Position numbers and translations under genes: made by a program
Source: Venturia oleaginea
Taxonomy: Eukaryota; Ascomycota; Dothideomycetes; Venturiales; Venturiaceae
Assembly: GCA_013176395.1 (NCBI GenBank)
Contig: JABMLP010000015.1
Coordinates: 682,001 to 746,000 of the forward strand
Length of the DNA: 64,000 bases
Direction: 5' to 3'
In this document: positions 13,240 to 24,899 of the stretch, one piece after another
Position numbering within the stretch: position 1 is the stretch's first letter
How the letters are laid out: every line of letters begins with the position of its first letter
The notes under the pieces: model-generated
The model's database searches: none
The model's input: only the letters and a program-made list of their open reading frames with translations
What the model was told of the DNA's origin: nothing

Positions 13240-14260
13240 CCCTATTTTACCGTGGCAAACAACGCACAAAAGGAGGACAGGTCAAACTTCTCCGCGGCGC
13301 CGCGTCTGGTGGGGAGAGTTGAGTGAGAAGACACAGGATAGGAGGGGGGGACGAGCAGAGACTACGGACGGAAAGGGGGAGAAGCTGAAGTGAGAGATGA
13401 GCGGAATTCCCGGACCATGGACGGTACAAACACCGTCTATCAGTACGAACTCCAGCCAACTAGGGAAGCGTTGGAGAGCTGAAGGTGCGATAAGGGTCTT
13501 GGGAGAGACTGAGGAGAGAAGAGGTGGTGTGGACTGAAGATTGTTGTGAGGTGAAGGAGGGAGGAGAGATTGGGGTGGAAGTTGTTTATTTATTAACGGC
13601 GCGTTACCAGGGCGCGCCGTGTCCGTTACCACGCCCTCACCTGGACCCGCAACGTTTGGGTCCTTACGATGCTTGGCATATTGGATCTGGTGTTAGAAAA
13701 TCCTAGACCCTGGATTTACAACAACAATGGCCAACTCGGAATCTGGACAACACCGGACCCGGAACAGAGGATTGGGAGCATCAGGACCGGGGGGTGTCCT
13801 ATACTGACCACAGTCTAGATGACTCGGGTAGGGAACGGGGGGGCATAGTTCGACGGCGCCGGTCCATGGACGGGGCGCGGTGTGACGGCACGGCATGGCT
13901 CCTTTGCCGTCACGTTACTTCATGGCTCGGGCGTATCGGCTTAGCCACATTGTGGCTAAGGCGCGATATCTTCGCGCCCTCGTAGTAACTCGCTCTCTAC
14001 CGTAAATTCTATTATCACACTCAGTTCTTAGAACCCTAGTTCATTCTATACATCCTATCGCTGCCGTGACACGCGGTCTGGAGAGTGACGAAAGGCTTTT
14101 TTATCCCAGAGAGTTGGGTTTTTGCAATTGTAGATGGAGATTGTGGGCACACGGCACATACGCTATTATATACCACGTAAAATCTGATTATTATTATAAT
14201 TACGATGGACGATAATGAAGATGGATGGGATGTAGAAATCAGCAGGTCGGAAATGACGCG
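13240..14260 (+). repeat. degenerate dispersed repeat, second copy inverted near 36.36-36.7 kb
   Basis: This segment is unlike its surroundings: GC-rich and full of short palindromes (for example the CCATGG-centred repeats near 13415 and 13860). Its right part matches, in inverted orientation, the DNA flanking the pogo-type element at 36350-36600. Shared blocks include AGAGAGTTGG...GATTGTGGGCACACGGCA (14110-14156 versus about 36400-36445) and TAGATGACTCGGGTAG (13816-13831) versus TAGATGACCCGGGTAG. No coding capacity is recognisable. I interpret it as a relic of a transposable element, perhaps a long terminal repeat or MITE-like unit, of unknown family; boundaries are approximate. Confidence 0.55.
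13940..13979. repeat. two adjacent perfect short hairpins
   Basis: CTTAGCCACA and its exact complement TGTGGCTAAG are separated by one base (13940-13960). GGCGCGA and TCGCGCC, with a five-base spacer, follow directly at 13960-13978. They sit inside the degenerate repeat at 13240-14260 and may be terminal or recombination structures of that element. Confidence 0.6.
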
Positions 14261-15412
14261 CGAGACGCGACGCTGCTTATAATAAATCTCCGGTAATTTT
14301 CGGCATCTTGCCCGGATCGTGTCCTCTCTTCCACCTGCCTCTGTCTTACCAACAGCAAGCCTAGCATCAGATGGCTATAACTAGTATAATCTTTGTACAG
14401 AATTAGGTTTGATCATTGTCCTCAGTCGCGCAACATCATCGCGTCCTACAGCGAGCTGCGATATCTATTCGCACCTCAAGGCCTATTTGAAACCCCTGCT
14501 GCTCATAGCACCAACGACGCCGACCTTTCATGCCAATCAGCGTCAGGCACTTGTAGCAGGCAGCATTGAAAGAAACATTCATCTGTAATTGTGCGGCTGA
14601 AACTCGATATGCGGGTCCTCTAAGAGCATAGCACGCGAATCCATGTGTTTCGAAACTAACTGCGCAATGCGTACAGGTGTTCGAGCCACATTGGGATTTT
14701 CAAGCTCGATTAGAATTTGTTTAATGTTGTGCATTAGTTTCTAGCATTGAGTTTGGTTTGAGGATCTGACGAAGACCTCCTGTGCACTTTTTATTGTTCT
14801 GGCTATGATTGTGGGTTCGAATATTCAAAGAGCCTCAGCTTCATTGCTCAACACTTTAGTAAGGAAGCACAACCCGGTGGCGACCTTCAGCTTCTGTCAA
14901 TCTATCAAGCTGCGCACTCATTGGCATCCATTGTTTTTGCATGAATGTGTGGTAGGAAGATCCAGCGCGTGTGACGTTATTTAATAAATTTCATTGGCAC
15001 ATTTGCTTTTATATTATTGGGAGAGAGCTGGAGGCATTACTTCAGGGAGGGCTGAAAAGGAGACACTATTCATAAGATGATGATGCCTCGATTGGGGCTG
15101 AATATCATCCTAGGCTGTACTGCTACCTGATTGGTCAGAAGTGAAAAACGAAGCACGTCAACGCAACCAATGAGGCTGTAAGGTACCTCCCAGAGATGGC
15201 ACACCACGATGCATCAACAGATTCTGCATGCCACAAAAAAGTAGATTCTATTTCACCATGCGTATCTCGTGTATGGCGGACTTCCGTCCAACCACATTAT
15301 TGGCGTGACAAGCTACTATTTTGCTCGATAGCTTTAGGGATCCGTCTCCTTGCCGTGTGGGTAGACTTAAAAAGCTAGCTCCCTCTCATGAGATACGTAA
15401 GATGATACGTTC
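14261..15412. other. gene-poor intergenic tract
   Basis: About 1.15 kb without a supportable gene on either strand. A short open frame at 15196-15378 has no family resemblance. No repeats of note are seen. Confidence 0.45.
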
Positions 15413-16025
15413 TTGTCGAATGTCCAAATTTGTCCGATTTCCCACATGGTTTTCACAACCTCGATGCTGCCATTCGAAGTGATACTTATGTTGGCATCAA
15501 CCGTTGATGCATTTGCGATAACGAAAGTCGCAGTTCTGGCACCGAGAGATACCGGAGGTCCAAAGCCTGATACTGTGGGATATGAAGGGATCTTGACGGA
15601 GGGCACAATTACTCTTTGTATGTAATTTCTGGCTCGTAATTATTGCTTGGATCTGACCTTACCCAGCAGCGTCATACTCCACAGCAGCGCCATCGACGCC
15701 ATCTCCCACATCGGCATCATCTTCAATGCCACCCGCACAACCTGGGTCCTTCTCTGGCACGACTTCAGCGTCTGCGGCTTTTACGCCGGCCATTAAGAGC
15801 TCTCTTGCCGGGCCTATCGCTGGAGGAGTCGCTGGCGCATGTGGTCTTCTTGCCATGGTAGCGATCGTAGCAGTCTGGCGTATCATGCATCGGCGAGCGA
15901 GTAGAGGCGTGAAGGAGTCATATGTAGCACCACATTCCCGACATGGAGATCCAAAACCACCCTCCAAGAGGTCCAAGAGGATCGAAAATGATGCGCCTAT
16001 CCGACTGAGCAGACTTGGGGAATGA
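15413..16025 (+). CDS. possible single-pass membrane protein with Ser/Thr-rich stalk
   Basis: The second half is the better supported: from 15661 the frame encodes a Ser/Thr/Pro-rich stretch, a strongly hydrophobic segment rich in Gly/Ala (LAGPIAGGVAGACGLLAMVA and on to about 15880), then RRASRGVK and a basic cytoplasmic tail ending at TGA 16023-16025. This architecture (stalk, one membrane helix, basic tail) is common in fungal cell-surface sensor-like proteins. An upstream exon 15413-15612 can be spliced through GTATGT...TTACCCAG in frame, but it lacks a clear signal peptide, so the true 5' end may differ. An open frame on the opposite strand (15367-15606) competes for the same region. Function unknown. 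Confidence 0.4.
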
Positions 16026-16323
16026 ATTAGTGACCCGGGCGACGATGGATAGCGTTATCGGCTATGGGGATGTAAAGTGAAGGATATACCGGTAATTAAT
16101 TGGCAATCCGCAAATGGCTAGCGCAGATTAGATAAGCGCACGCGCTACTCATCTTCCATTACCATTGATATCCGATGGAATTCCGCGCCTCTTGGCGATA
16201 GCATGCTTGGTCGCATAACCTTTTCAATTCTTCCCGCAGCGCTCCTTTCAAGCTGACAAGATTCATCACTCCCTTGCATGTTTTGAACTTTGCACCTCTA
16301 TTGATGAGCGCTTTTATTTGAAC
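16026..16323. promoter_or_regulatory. presumed promoter of the DIM-2-like gene
   Basis: The only 300 bp available upstream of the methyltransferase start at 16324 on the same strand. No clear TATA box or repeat is evident; the call rests on position only. Confidence 0.35.
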
Positions 16324-19300
16324 ATGGCATTGAAGCGCGATCTTGCTTTCTTGAACGCGACAAGTGAGGCCTTATTACTACTCTTGCGCCTGATACCCGC
16401 TAACTATTAAATACAGGTGCGAGTCACATTGATGTCGAAGGCCTTGCGCGTAGACCAAAGCGTAGACGCAGCTCTACCTCAGCGACCTCAGCTACGAGTA
16501 ATTCGACACCCATTGGGCGCTGGCACCTACTGACCTTCGCCAGCCCCCGACCCTGTCAATGTGAATGCGCCATTCAGAACCCGGGATAGAGAGCGATCAA
16601 CTTCGAATTCTGGTAACTTCAACAGTTTACTTAATCAAACAATCGCTAAATCTGAACAGATTTGGACCTCCTCGAAGTGACTACCTCGGATACGGATAAT
16701 GAAGACGAAGGTGACCCGCCTCTGCTAGCACAGCAAATCTCGCAGCAGGAAAGCAGAATACTTGCAACTCCGTCAACTCCGTCCAATCGCCCGGCGTTCC
16801 GCCCGATCATCAAGCTCTCTGGCTCTGATATATCAGGCTTAACAAGCCCCAAATCTCAGTACCTTGGCTGGAAACCACCGTTACACATCACCCCAGAATC
16901 GGTCGCGGTCTCCTCTCTAATGGTGAGTCTCTCCCTCTTGTCTAGAGAAACGTGGGGCTGGACTGATTTGGTTAGGCTGAATGGCACAGGTTGCAAAAAG
17001 AAGATCCAGACGCAGAGTCCGACGACAGTGTCGAATTCGAACTTTCCGACTTCTGCATCTATGCTGCGGAGAGAAAAACAGCGATTGCCAAGAATCGCGA
17101 ACCAGGCTTGTGGGATAGATTCGTCGGAGGACTTGAGATGATGCTTCTACATGCACCTCGTGCGACTAAGGGCACGTACCCTTTTCTTTTCGACGGTGTC
17201 TTATCATGTGGACACATCAATTGTTACGTTCAGGCTGTACCATTTGGACCTGTTTCTATTGGCGGATACGGCTTGGAGATACACTCGGCAGGAGATGATA
17301 TCTGGATTCAAAGTCAATTTTGCGAGCGATCGACGAAAGACAAGCCGTTCTATCGTCTCCGTCAACCAAGGACCGAATATTCCCGTTATCATGAACCGTT
17401 TTTGTGGATCGCAGATCTGGGAAAGCACTTTGTTGATTTTCTGCAAGACAACACCGACAACAAGATCGATGTTTATTTCTCTCACTTTAGATCAGAATTC
17501 TACCAATGGCTCACCCGTCATCACCAACAATCTAAGCAGGTCCAACAATGGTTGAAAGCGTTTGGACAAACCGACTTTCGCGTAGTGATTGCTGCTTACG
17601 TTGAACATCTTTGGACTGAGGCGACTGATATGAACGACAAGCTTCGGCGTCATTTAATCTGGAAAGAGATAGATCCTAAAGCTCTCGGAGCTATTCCTGC
17701 GCAATCAAGTGTGTTTGCTCCGTCCGACATGACAGTAGTCACGCCTCTTGTCTTCGAGACCTTCAAGAACATCTATTTCTCCTCTCGAATGGAGACTAGA
17801 GTGATTACAGACCCCTTAGTCAAAGCTTCCTGGCGTGCTCGCAAGAAGGCCCTAGGTTTCATGACCGACGAATACTCGCCACCAGTGCTGAATGCACCCG
17901 GACCGGCACTTAAGCCTATACCCAACTCCATCAGCCCTGGAGACGTGGTGGGCATTAAGCGTGACACTGAGGCTACACACGCTACATCGTGGGGCCGAAC
18001 AACATCGGCTATCTGGTTTGGTACGTTATCTCAATGTTTTTTGCGCGGATTGTTTGCCATTTAAAGGCTAACACATTCTAGCATACGTTCGGGCTGTTCA
18101 CGATGACAAAATGGGTAAATTTCTGGCTATTACTTGGCTCTATAGACCAGAAGATACCACCTTATCGAACATGACCTATCCATTCAAGAACGAGCTGTTC
18201 ATGTCTGATCACTGCAATTGCGGTGAGCGAACTTTCCGAGCCGAAGAAGTTGCTTGCACAATATCCGTCAATTGGTATCCTCACCAAATTCCTGCATCTG
18301 AGAATTACTTTGTCAGACAAAAGTACTGTACCCAAGAGCACGCCTTTGTTACTATAACTACGAATGATTTCGCCTGTGCCTGCAAGGAAAAGATAGATGC
18401 CTACGAACATGCCACGAAGAGTTACAACATCCAAGACACTGTTCTGGTCGATGCATCCCCCGGTCACAACAGGTTGGATCCCTTTGTCATTGTTGACTTT
18501 CTCCCACGCACTCGCCAGGTACTGGTGCGCAAATTGCTTCGCGCTCGGGAACAAGAGTCTATAGCTGAATATCCTGCCGCCAACGAACTAATTTGGACCG
18601 ATCGACTTATATTCATCTCGGCAAAAGATATTAGGCGGAAATGCCACATTCGCTTCGCTCTTCCTGGTGATCAAATTCCTGGGCTATATCGACGCGGAGG
18701 ACAGGCAGACTTGTACATTATCACTCACCGAATGGTTCGCCGACAAGAGAAAGACACTATTCATGTCCTGGATAATCCACTTCCTAGGCCGATGAATGTA
18801 GGGATGGATATCGGCGTCGAATTGGAGTTGGAGAGACCCCCAATGAAACTTCTTAGTTTGTTCTCTGGTGGAGGGAACTTCGATCGGGGTCTAGAAGAAG
18901 GAGGCTGCGTTCGCACTAAATGGGCGGTAGAGTGGAATTCCTTTGCAGCACATACCTACAGAGCAAACTGCAAGAATCCGGACGACACCCAGATCTTCCT
19001 TGGTTCGGTCGATGAATTTTTAGCACGAGCGATTGATGGCAAGACGTCGAAACTAATTCCGAAAATTGGTGAGGTCGACGGCATCTGTGGAGGATCGCCC
19101 TGCCAGGGTTTCTCTATGATGCAGTCTAATACGCAAAGCACACAGTCACTTACTAACGCCTCGAAAGTGGCCTCCGTAGCTGCCTACATCGACCATTACA
19201 GGCCCAGCTATGCCTTGCTAGAAAATGTCGTATCTATGACTCGTCCACTCGGCCCTAACAAGGAAAACGTCTTCTCTCAGCTACTCTGCGCCTTAGTAGC

Positions 19301-20399
19301 GATGGGCTATCAAGTACAACAATTCAATCTCGATGCTTGGTCGTTCGGAGACCCGCAGTCGAGATCCCGTCTCTTTGTTGCCATTACTGCTCCTGGACTT
19401 ATACCTATGCCGCATCCCCATCTCACACACTCTCATCCACCAGGAAAAGGAAACCGAAGACTTGGCAAGGCTGTAAATGGCCAGTCATTTGGCGAACGCA
19501 GCTTCGATATTGCGCCTCTCAAATTTGTGACCGCCAAAGAAGCAACACAGGACCTGCCTAATCTAGGTGACGGACATGTTCTAGCGTGTATCCCGTACCC
19601 AGATCATCGCCAACACACGCGGCAGCGTGCGCTCCTTCGCTCTGTCATGAAAATGATTCCAACAAATCCACCTGGAATGAATCTGGCCCGAACGATAAAA
19701 TCGAACAAATACGTGGTCGCTAAACCTATTCTGGATTATTACGAGCGCCAATCTGACCTTCGACGTTTGGACTCATCGAAATCCATGTGCCGCATTAATG
19801 GTAATGGTTTATTCCCAACCGTAGTCACGAAACTGGCTCCAGAAGACGGCAAAGCTGGACGGGGCCTACATTGGACTCAGCCTAGGACACAAACGTTGAT
19901 GGAAGCACGCCGGGCTCAAGGTTTTCCCGACCATGAACCACTAATCGGCTTGGTTGCTACTCAATGGAAGATTGTGGGAAACAGTGTGGCAAGGTCTGTA
20001 TCTTTGGCCCTGGGACTGAGTCTGAGGAAAGCGTGGCTTGAAATCCCAGAGCATCTGATTCGACGAGTGACGGTCACCCGCCCAATTGAAACACTGGATC
20101 AGGAGACGAGCACAGAAGAAATCAACACAAGTCATCAATTTTTCGAGACACCATCCGGACCACCTTCCGGCCAGCCTGTCATCTTGATCACGGCTCCGCC
20201 CACGTTTGATCCTGCGGATTATGAGTCGTACGATGATTGTGAAGCGGGGAGCGAGCAACGGACAGATGCCGAGTTGCCAGTTGAAGATGAGGACGCTGCT
20301 ATGGAAGCAGAGGTACAGGCTCAAGAAGAGGTGGCGATTGAATATGAAGATACTTCGGAAGTACTTTACGATGCCCAAGAATACGTTGAAAATGAATGA
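16324..20399 (+). CDS. dim-2: DIM-2-like cytosine-5 DNA methyltransferase
   Basis: Nuclear enzyme that transfers methyl from S-adenosylmethionine to C5 of cytosine. Six exons (16324-16363, 16417-16497, 16544-16612, 16660-16922, 16976-18020, 18082-20399) join to 1271 residues. In order: acidic N-terminus with a PxIxL motif (PIIKL, residues 112-116) of the kind that binds HP1 chromoshadow domains; a DNMT1-RFD-like segment around VPFGPVSIGGYG (about 240); BAH-like region(s) from about 475 to 700; and the catalytic domain with LLSLFSGGG (motif I, about 757-764), GSPCQGFS with the catalytic cysteine C840 (motif IV), LLENV (VI), DPQSRSRLF (VIII) and GNSVARS (X). An acidic tail ends the protein. Length and BAH/RFD layout fit DIM-2/Masc2 rather than the shorter RID/Masc1. 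Tiny 5' exons (40, 81, 69 nt) rely on my splice choices; the catalytic half is a single exon and secure. All motifs are intact. Confidence 0.92.
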
Positions 20400-20946
20400 A
20401 GACCGTCGAAACTGGCCCGAAGATAACGATGTCGGACTTGGAGAAGATTTGTCAAGAGATGGCGATCACAGCGTTTGAAATCACACATTAAAAGGCTCTA
20501 TGAGCACCAGTCTTCTTAATAAGATTGGACTCGGTAGAAGATGGAGGCTGACATTAAAGTAATAGTAATAATTAATGCCAAGCACTGTTCTGTGAATACG
20601 GCAGCACACTGCGGTCAGAAAATTTTTGCCCTTTGATAACCCGAATTGGATGTATCGTTCCTAGTCAAATATCCATGGCGGCAAAATCCTGGCGAGATTT
20701 CGTTTGTGATTTGCTGAAAATTCATCGATATCGCTATTGATTTGAGCGACTGCATAGGCAATTGCACTATCGGTTATTAGAGAATTATAAGACAGGCGTT
20801 AGAAGTAATAGCTTATAATATACCCCTATAATCGTTGCTAATTTTAAATATCTACCCCTCGATAGACAACCTCACTTTCTCCAGAGGCTCGTTTCTCATT
20901 CATATCTACAAGCCATCGCTATTCCCCCGATTTCGCCGCGAGCGCC
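20400..20946. other. intergenic, AT-rich
   Basis: About 550 bp between the methyltransferase and the decayed gene. It contains AAATTCATCGATATCG near 20722-20737, loosely similar to the arm of the inverted repeat at 55542-55604. Nothing else is recognised. Confidence 0.4.
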
Positions 20947-22753
20947 ATGAGCGGTCTCGAGGTCATCGGCGCCGCTGCATCTATCATTCAGATCGCTGAC
21001 GCGGGACTCAAATTGTACAATTACATCGATTCGGTCGGGTCGGCTAACAAACGTCTTGGCGCGTGTCAGTAAGAATCTAGAAATAACATGTAATGTCGTC
21101 AAAGAGATTGTCGACGTTTTTCCAGAAGAAAGAGACGGCGAGATTGATTGGTAAAAGAGCTGTGCAGACGGCGCATGACACGGCGGAAGAATGCAAGGTT
21201 GTTTTTTGGCGAGTCACGGGATGCGGTTGAGAAGAGTGAGAAGAATAGGTTTTTCCTTTCCTTTGAAGGAGGAGAGGTCTGAGGTGCTTTCTTTGCAGTT
21301 GGAGAAATTGAAGAGTACGCTTTTGCTTTTGATGGGGTTTCTTATTCATGCTAGGGAGTTGCGGGAAGAGTGAGTTTACATTTTTTCCAGCTTGATATTG
21401 GGGATGGGGAACTGATTTATCCTAGTGTCTCGGGGAGGGAGAGGGAGAAAGTTCGTGAGCTTATTCGTGCGAGGGATGTGGCGACGGTACGGTATGAGGA
21501 GCTTAAGCGGACGCATGGTTTACTTGTTGCTAATTTCCCTACGGCTTTGGGACATGCGGCTCCGGTGTTTAATAATTTCTCTGTTGCGCCGGGTGGACTG
21601 GGTGTACCTGGGACTAGATCTCCCAATAACGAGAGTGGCGATTTGGTTCCCCACGAATCAAATAGAGATGATAGCTTGCAGAAACTGGAAAGGGCTATCG
21701 AGATGGTTTAGCAACTACTGACAAGCCTGAACGTTATCAAAGAGTTTGCCGACGACCCAGAGGCTATGGCAGGATCGATCATGATTACGGGGAAGGATTA
21801 TCGACAGATACGGTCGGATTTGGATGATTTTCTTCTCGGCAAATCGCAGGGATTGCAACAACGCATTACATCATCGAAGGGAATAAAGTCTTTGCCTAGG
21901 ACATTTATGGGCAGCAAACGCAAACCCTGATTCAGAGCCGGGGATGAAGAGAAACTTCTACGGGGCTCGGGAAGCCCATCCAACGAGGATCGGGAATTTA
22001 GAGAGAGGATGGAGCTCCAGCGGATGAAATTTCAGCAGGATCGCGAAGAAAACATAGATAGGGAGCGTGCGGCTCGGGATCATGCTTTTGAGCGGGAGTT
22101 TGTGTTGGTTGGGAAGCGACTCGCCGAGGTCGATACCATTACTACTGATGAGGTTACTCAAAGCCCGCCCGTGGAAGATGGACAAGAACTTGTTCGACAG
22201 TCTCACAGGATCGAAGCAACAGGGACAGAAGAAGAGAGAAGAATAAAAGCAGAATACCGTGCGCGGACAGATCAACTCAGATGTCTCAAAGATCATCTCG
22301 ACTCTTTATTCACAGACGATGCTCGCATGGAGCGAAAGGACAAGACTCGCACGAATCCTCTTACGTATCCAAAAATACGCACTTCGCATCTGAACTAACA
22401 AACACTTACCCGATTCCAGATTCCGTGGAAACACGATGCAGTATGTATACTTCCCCCACGCGCAAATCAATGCAATGCCTAAGCAAGATCCAGAATTCTA
22501 CATCCTCCTCCGAGAAATAGATAAAGGGGAAACAGACGCCTTGTTCGAACACACGCGCTTGCTACGAGAATTAGCTCGCACGGATGCTATCTAGATTCGT
22601 GAAGAACTATCTAGTCCGAGTCTATCTATGAGGAGGATAGAGGAACGCATGTTAATGGCACCCACTGAAGAAACACATACCGCTGGGATGGAGAGTGATG
22701 GTGATGAGGTGGATGATTTGCTTCGGGAATGGACTACGCTGTTTGATGGTTAA
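20947..22753 (+). pseudogene. decayed gene resembling the N-terminal domain of fungal NACHT/STAND-type proteins
   Basis: The opening MSGLEVIGAAASIIQIADAG, then a helical, polar continuation (KRAVQTAHDTAEECK; SEVLSLQLEKLKSTLLLLMG), is the pattern of the fungal N-terminal domain found on NACHT/ankyrin and related proteins. The later part is charged and coiled-coil-like (EREFVLVGKRLAEV) and ends EVDDLLREWTTLFDG at 22753. The coding trace changes frame several times between 21060 and 21370 and carries in-frame stops at 21709-21711 (TAG), 21928-21930 (TGA) and 22592-22594 (TAG). A plausible 57-bp intron lies near 22367-22423. No NTPase P-loop is present. I therefore treat it as a pseudogene; each stop could come from CAG or CGA by one C-to-T change, but the ancestral codons are not known. 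Confidence 0.6.
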
Positions 22754-23066
22754 AAGGAGAAGAATTTGAAAGAGAAAAGTGTGAGGATTCTTCCTAAAAT
22801 TGAGCTTAAGGATCGCACACCTAGGAAGAAGAGAGTGGAGAATACAGAAGAGAGATGGGAAAACAGACCAGACGTTCTTGCAGAGGGATTCGCGTGGAAC
22901 AAGACCAGTTATCCTTTTCTCCAAGAGACGAAGTTGTGCCGCAGCAATACACGTCTTCTTGATCTTAAAAGAGACCAGCTCATCTGTGTCATCACTCATG
23001 TACCAGCCTCACCACGCCGTATCCATCTACATACCATCAGCACAGCAACTCCATCATTCCATCTCA

Positions 23067-23084
23067 CCCCCCCCCCCCCCCCCC
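23067..23084 (+). repeat. run of 18 cytosines
   Basis: Uninterrupted C tract of 18 bases followed by GTATCATCCCCCCGTATCAT. Homopolymers of this length are prone to length errors in sequencing and assembly. Confidence 0.95.
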
Positions 23085-23361
23085 GTATCATCCCCCCGTA
23101 TCATCGCACAGCTAAATCAAAATCCCCATCTACACCTCCAAATCAACGTCTCAAAATCCCCAACAACCTCAAATCCCAAAGCCGCCAGAAAATTATCAAC
23201 ATTGATTTTAAATCCCCAGAGTCCAAGTAAAAAGCCAGTGCCGTGATAAAGATGTAGATCTCGATTTCAAGCAAACGATCAGCCAAGTCCGATACTCAGT
23301 ACACGACGCCGAGAATCTGCTCCTGGAGAACACCTCTCCCGAATGCTCGACAGCCCGAGTA

Positions 23362-24362
23362 ATGCTCGGCAGTATAAAAGAGAGTCTCCTTTCCCTCGAC
23401 AAGATGGCAATCACGGTTACAACTGGGTGGGCTGTCGACTACGCCGTTGAAACAACAGCAAGCGGGACAGGCCACAAGGCATCTCTTGTATCGATCGAAA
23501 CTCCAGATGTTGAATACACCAGCATGCCGATGAGCCAAAACATGCCCCGTGCTGCGAACACTGGTGTCGAACCGCCGAAGGAAGATACAAAGATGACAAA
23601 GTCGTTAACCAAATCGCCCAATGCGCCAATGAACACAGGGATTCATTCAGAAGTTCCTCCTCAGCACCGGACGATGACTAAGACCGGTGGCAGTACAGCA
23701 ATCCATCCAAAGAGTGTAGTTACTTCAGATACCGCAAAGTGGCATGGTATTAAAAGCTCAAATACAAGACCCGCCATCACACCCACCTCTTCGATACTAG
23801 CAAGTCCAGTGGTGAGCAAAACGCCTGTGACAAACTCTGGTTATTCCATGCCATCTGGTTCTGCCATGCCATCTGGTTCTGCCAGGCCATCTGGTTATGG
23901 CCACGGCAATCAAATCTATCCAAGCGGTTACATTCGTGGACCGACCACGCTTTTGACGAAGACCAGAGTCTGTGCCTCTCATGGCCGGACATCTGACAGC
24001 TCCCACTGGGACAGGATCCAACACAGCAACGACCAGCAAGGCTCTGCGTCAAGACTGTCCCGGGTCCTGTCCTGGACGGCGAAGAAGTCACATCCGTAAC
24101 GGACACTCCCGAATCTATTGAGACTGACTAAATCCCCACTGCGTATGAAGAGTTCACCTCCACAACGGCCTCAACCCAGTCAGTGGTGATCTCGCCAATC
24201 CCGCTTTCACTTCCAACCGGGGGAGTCGCAAAACGTGGTCTTGAGATGGTGCTTGATGCTTTGAATGTAATGGGTCCAACCATTCATGATGATACCCTCG
24301 GAAATCATCCACGTGGTTTCGGTGGTCAGAAAAGGAAGAGGTTCGCTGGCCGTGATGCGTGA
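23362..24362 (+). pseudogene. Ser/Thr/Pro-rich locus, probably degraded
   Basis: The first open frame (23362-24099, 245 codons) is rich in Ser, Thr, Pro and Gly and includes an 18-bp tandem repeat. After its stop a second open stretch in another frame runs on to TGA 24360-24362, with ordinary-looking content (STTASTQSVVISPIPLS, then a basic tail RGFGGQKRKRFAGRD), interrupted by a TAA near 24129. The pattern suggests one gene broken by a frameshift and a stop, or two exons I cannot join. There is no signal peptide or recognised domain. The opposite strand also has open frames of similar length, so coding status is uncertain. Confidence 0.3.
23848..23901 (+). repeat. 18-bp tandem repeat, three copies
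   Basis: ATGCCATCTGGTTCTGCC occurs twice exactly (23848-23865, 23866-23883), followed by a diverged third copy (23884-23901). In the forward frame it encodes repeats of MPSGSA. Confidence 0.9.
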
Positions 24363-24899
24363 ATGGAACAAACAGAGGGCCAAGGCAATTGCCCATCCTT
24401 CGGGCAGCCAGGCTTGACGTATTTCGGATGGACGATTTGGCAGGACAGAGCAACGGCATGTAAGAAAGTCGTGGCCTTGGTTGAGTGGGTAGTTTTCATT
24501 TGTAAACTTGGAGTTGGGTAATCGGACTGTAATCTTCTCTTTCTCAGGGCCTCCATTGTATCATCATGTGGCTTCCGGTTCCAAAGAATCTATGCTCTTG
24601 TTTTGTTGGCCTCAGCAATTTCGCAGGCTGCAATCGAACTGTGACAGCCATGCCATTCTCTTACCCCATCTCACATATCAAATGATGTTAATCTTAGATC
24701 TGCATGAGAATTGGTTTGGCGCCTGGTCTTACCGATCCTGCTCTCCTAGAGAGGCAGAATGGTAGGGTTGTCACCGCTCGATTGCAGTCTGGGAATTGGC
24801 TGCAGGGACCGTAAACTTCTTCTTCTCTTCTTGAACCTGGCATCAGTCCATTGTCCTCGTATCATTTGTCCGCACGCCTTGCGATGCTTGAACTCTTCC
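24363..24899. other. intergenic, nothing recognised
   Basis: About 540 bp between the Ser/Thr-rich locus and the IPI1 stop. Short overlapping frames only; it presumably includes the IPI1 3' UTR. Confidence 0.4.

Noticed and set aside
15367..15606. Minus-strand open frame overlapping the possible membrane protein
   Set aside because: It reads plausibly as a small extracellular domain, but has no continuation upstream, whereas the plus-strand membrane segment and tail are better supported; kept only as an alternative.
19941..20378. A 145-codon minus-strand open frame opposite the end of the methyltransferase gene
   Set aside because: Antisense to motif IX/X and the acidic tail of a supported exon, with no family resemblance.
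23417..23636. Hydrophobic minus-strand open frames that look like a membrane protein
   Set aside because: Thr/Ser/Asn codons on the plus strand give hydrophobic codons in antisense; no start context, introns or homology support them.
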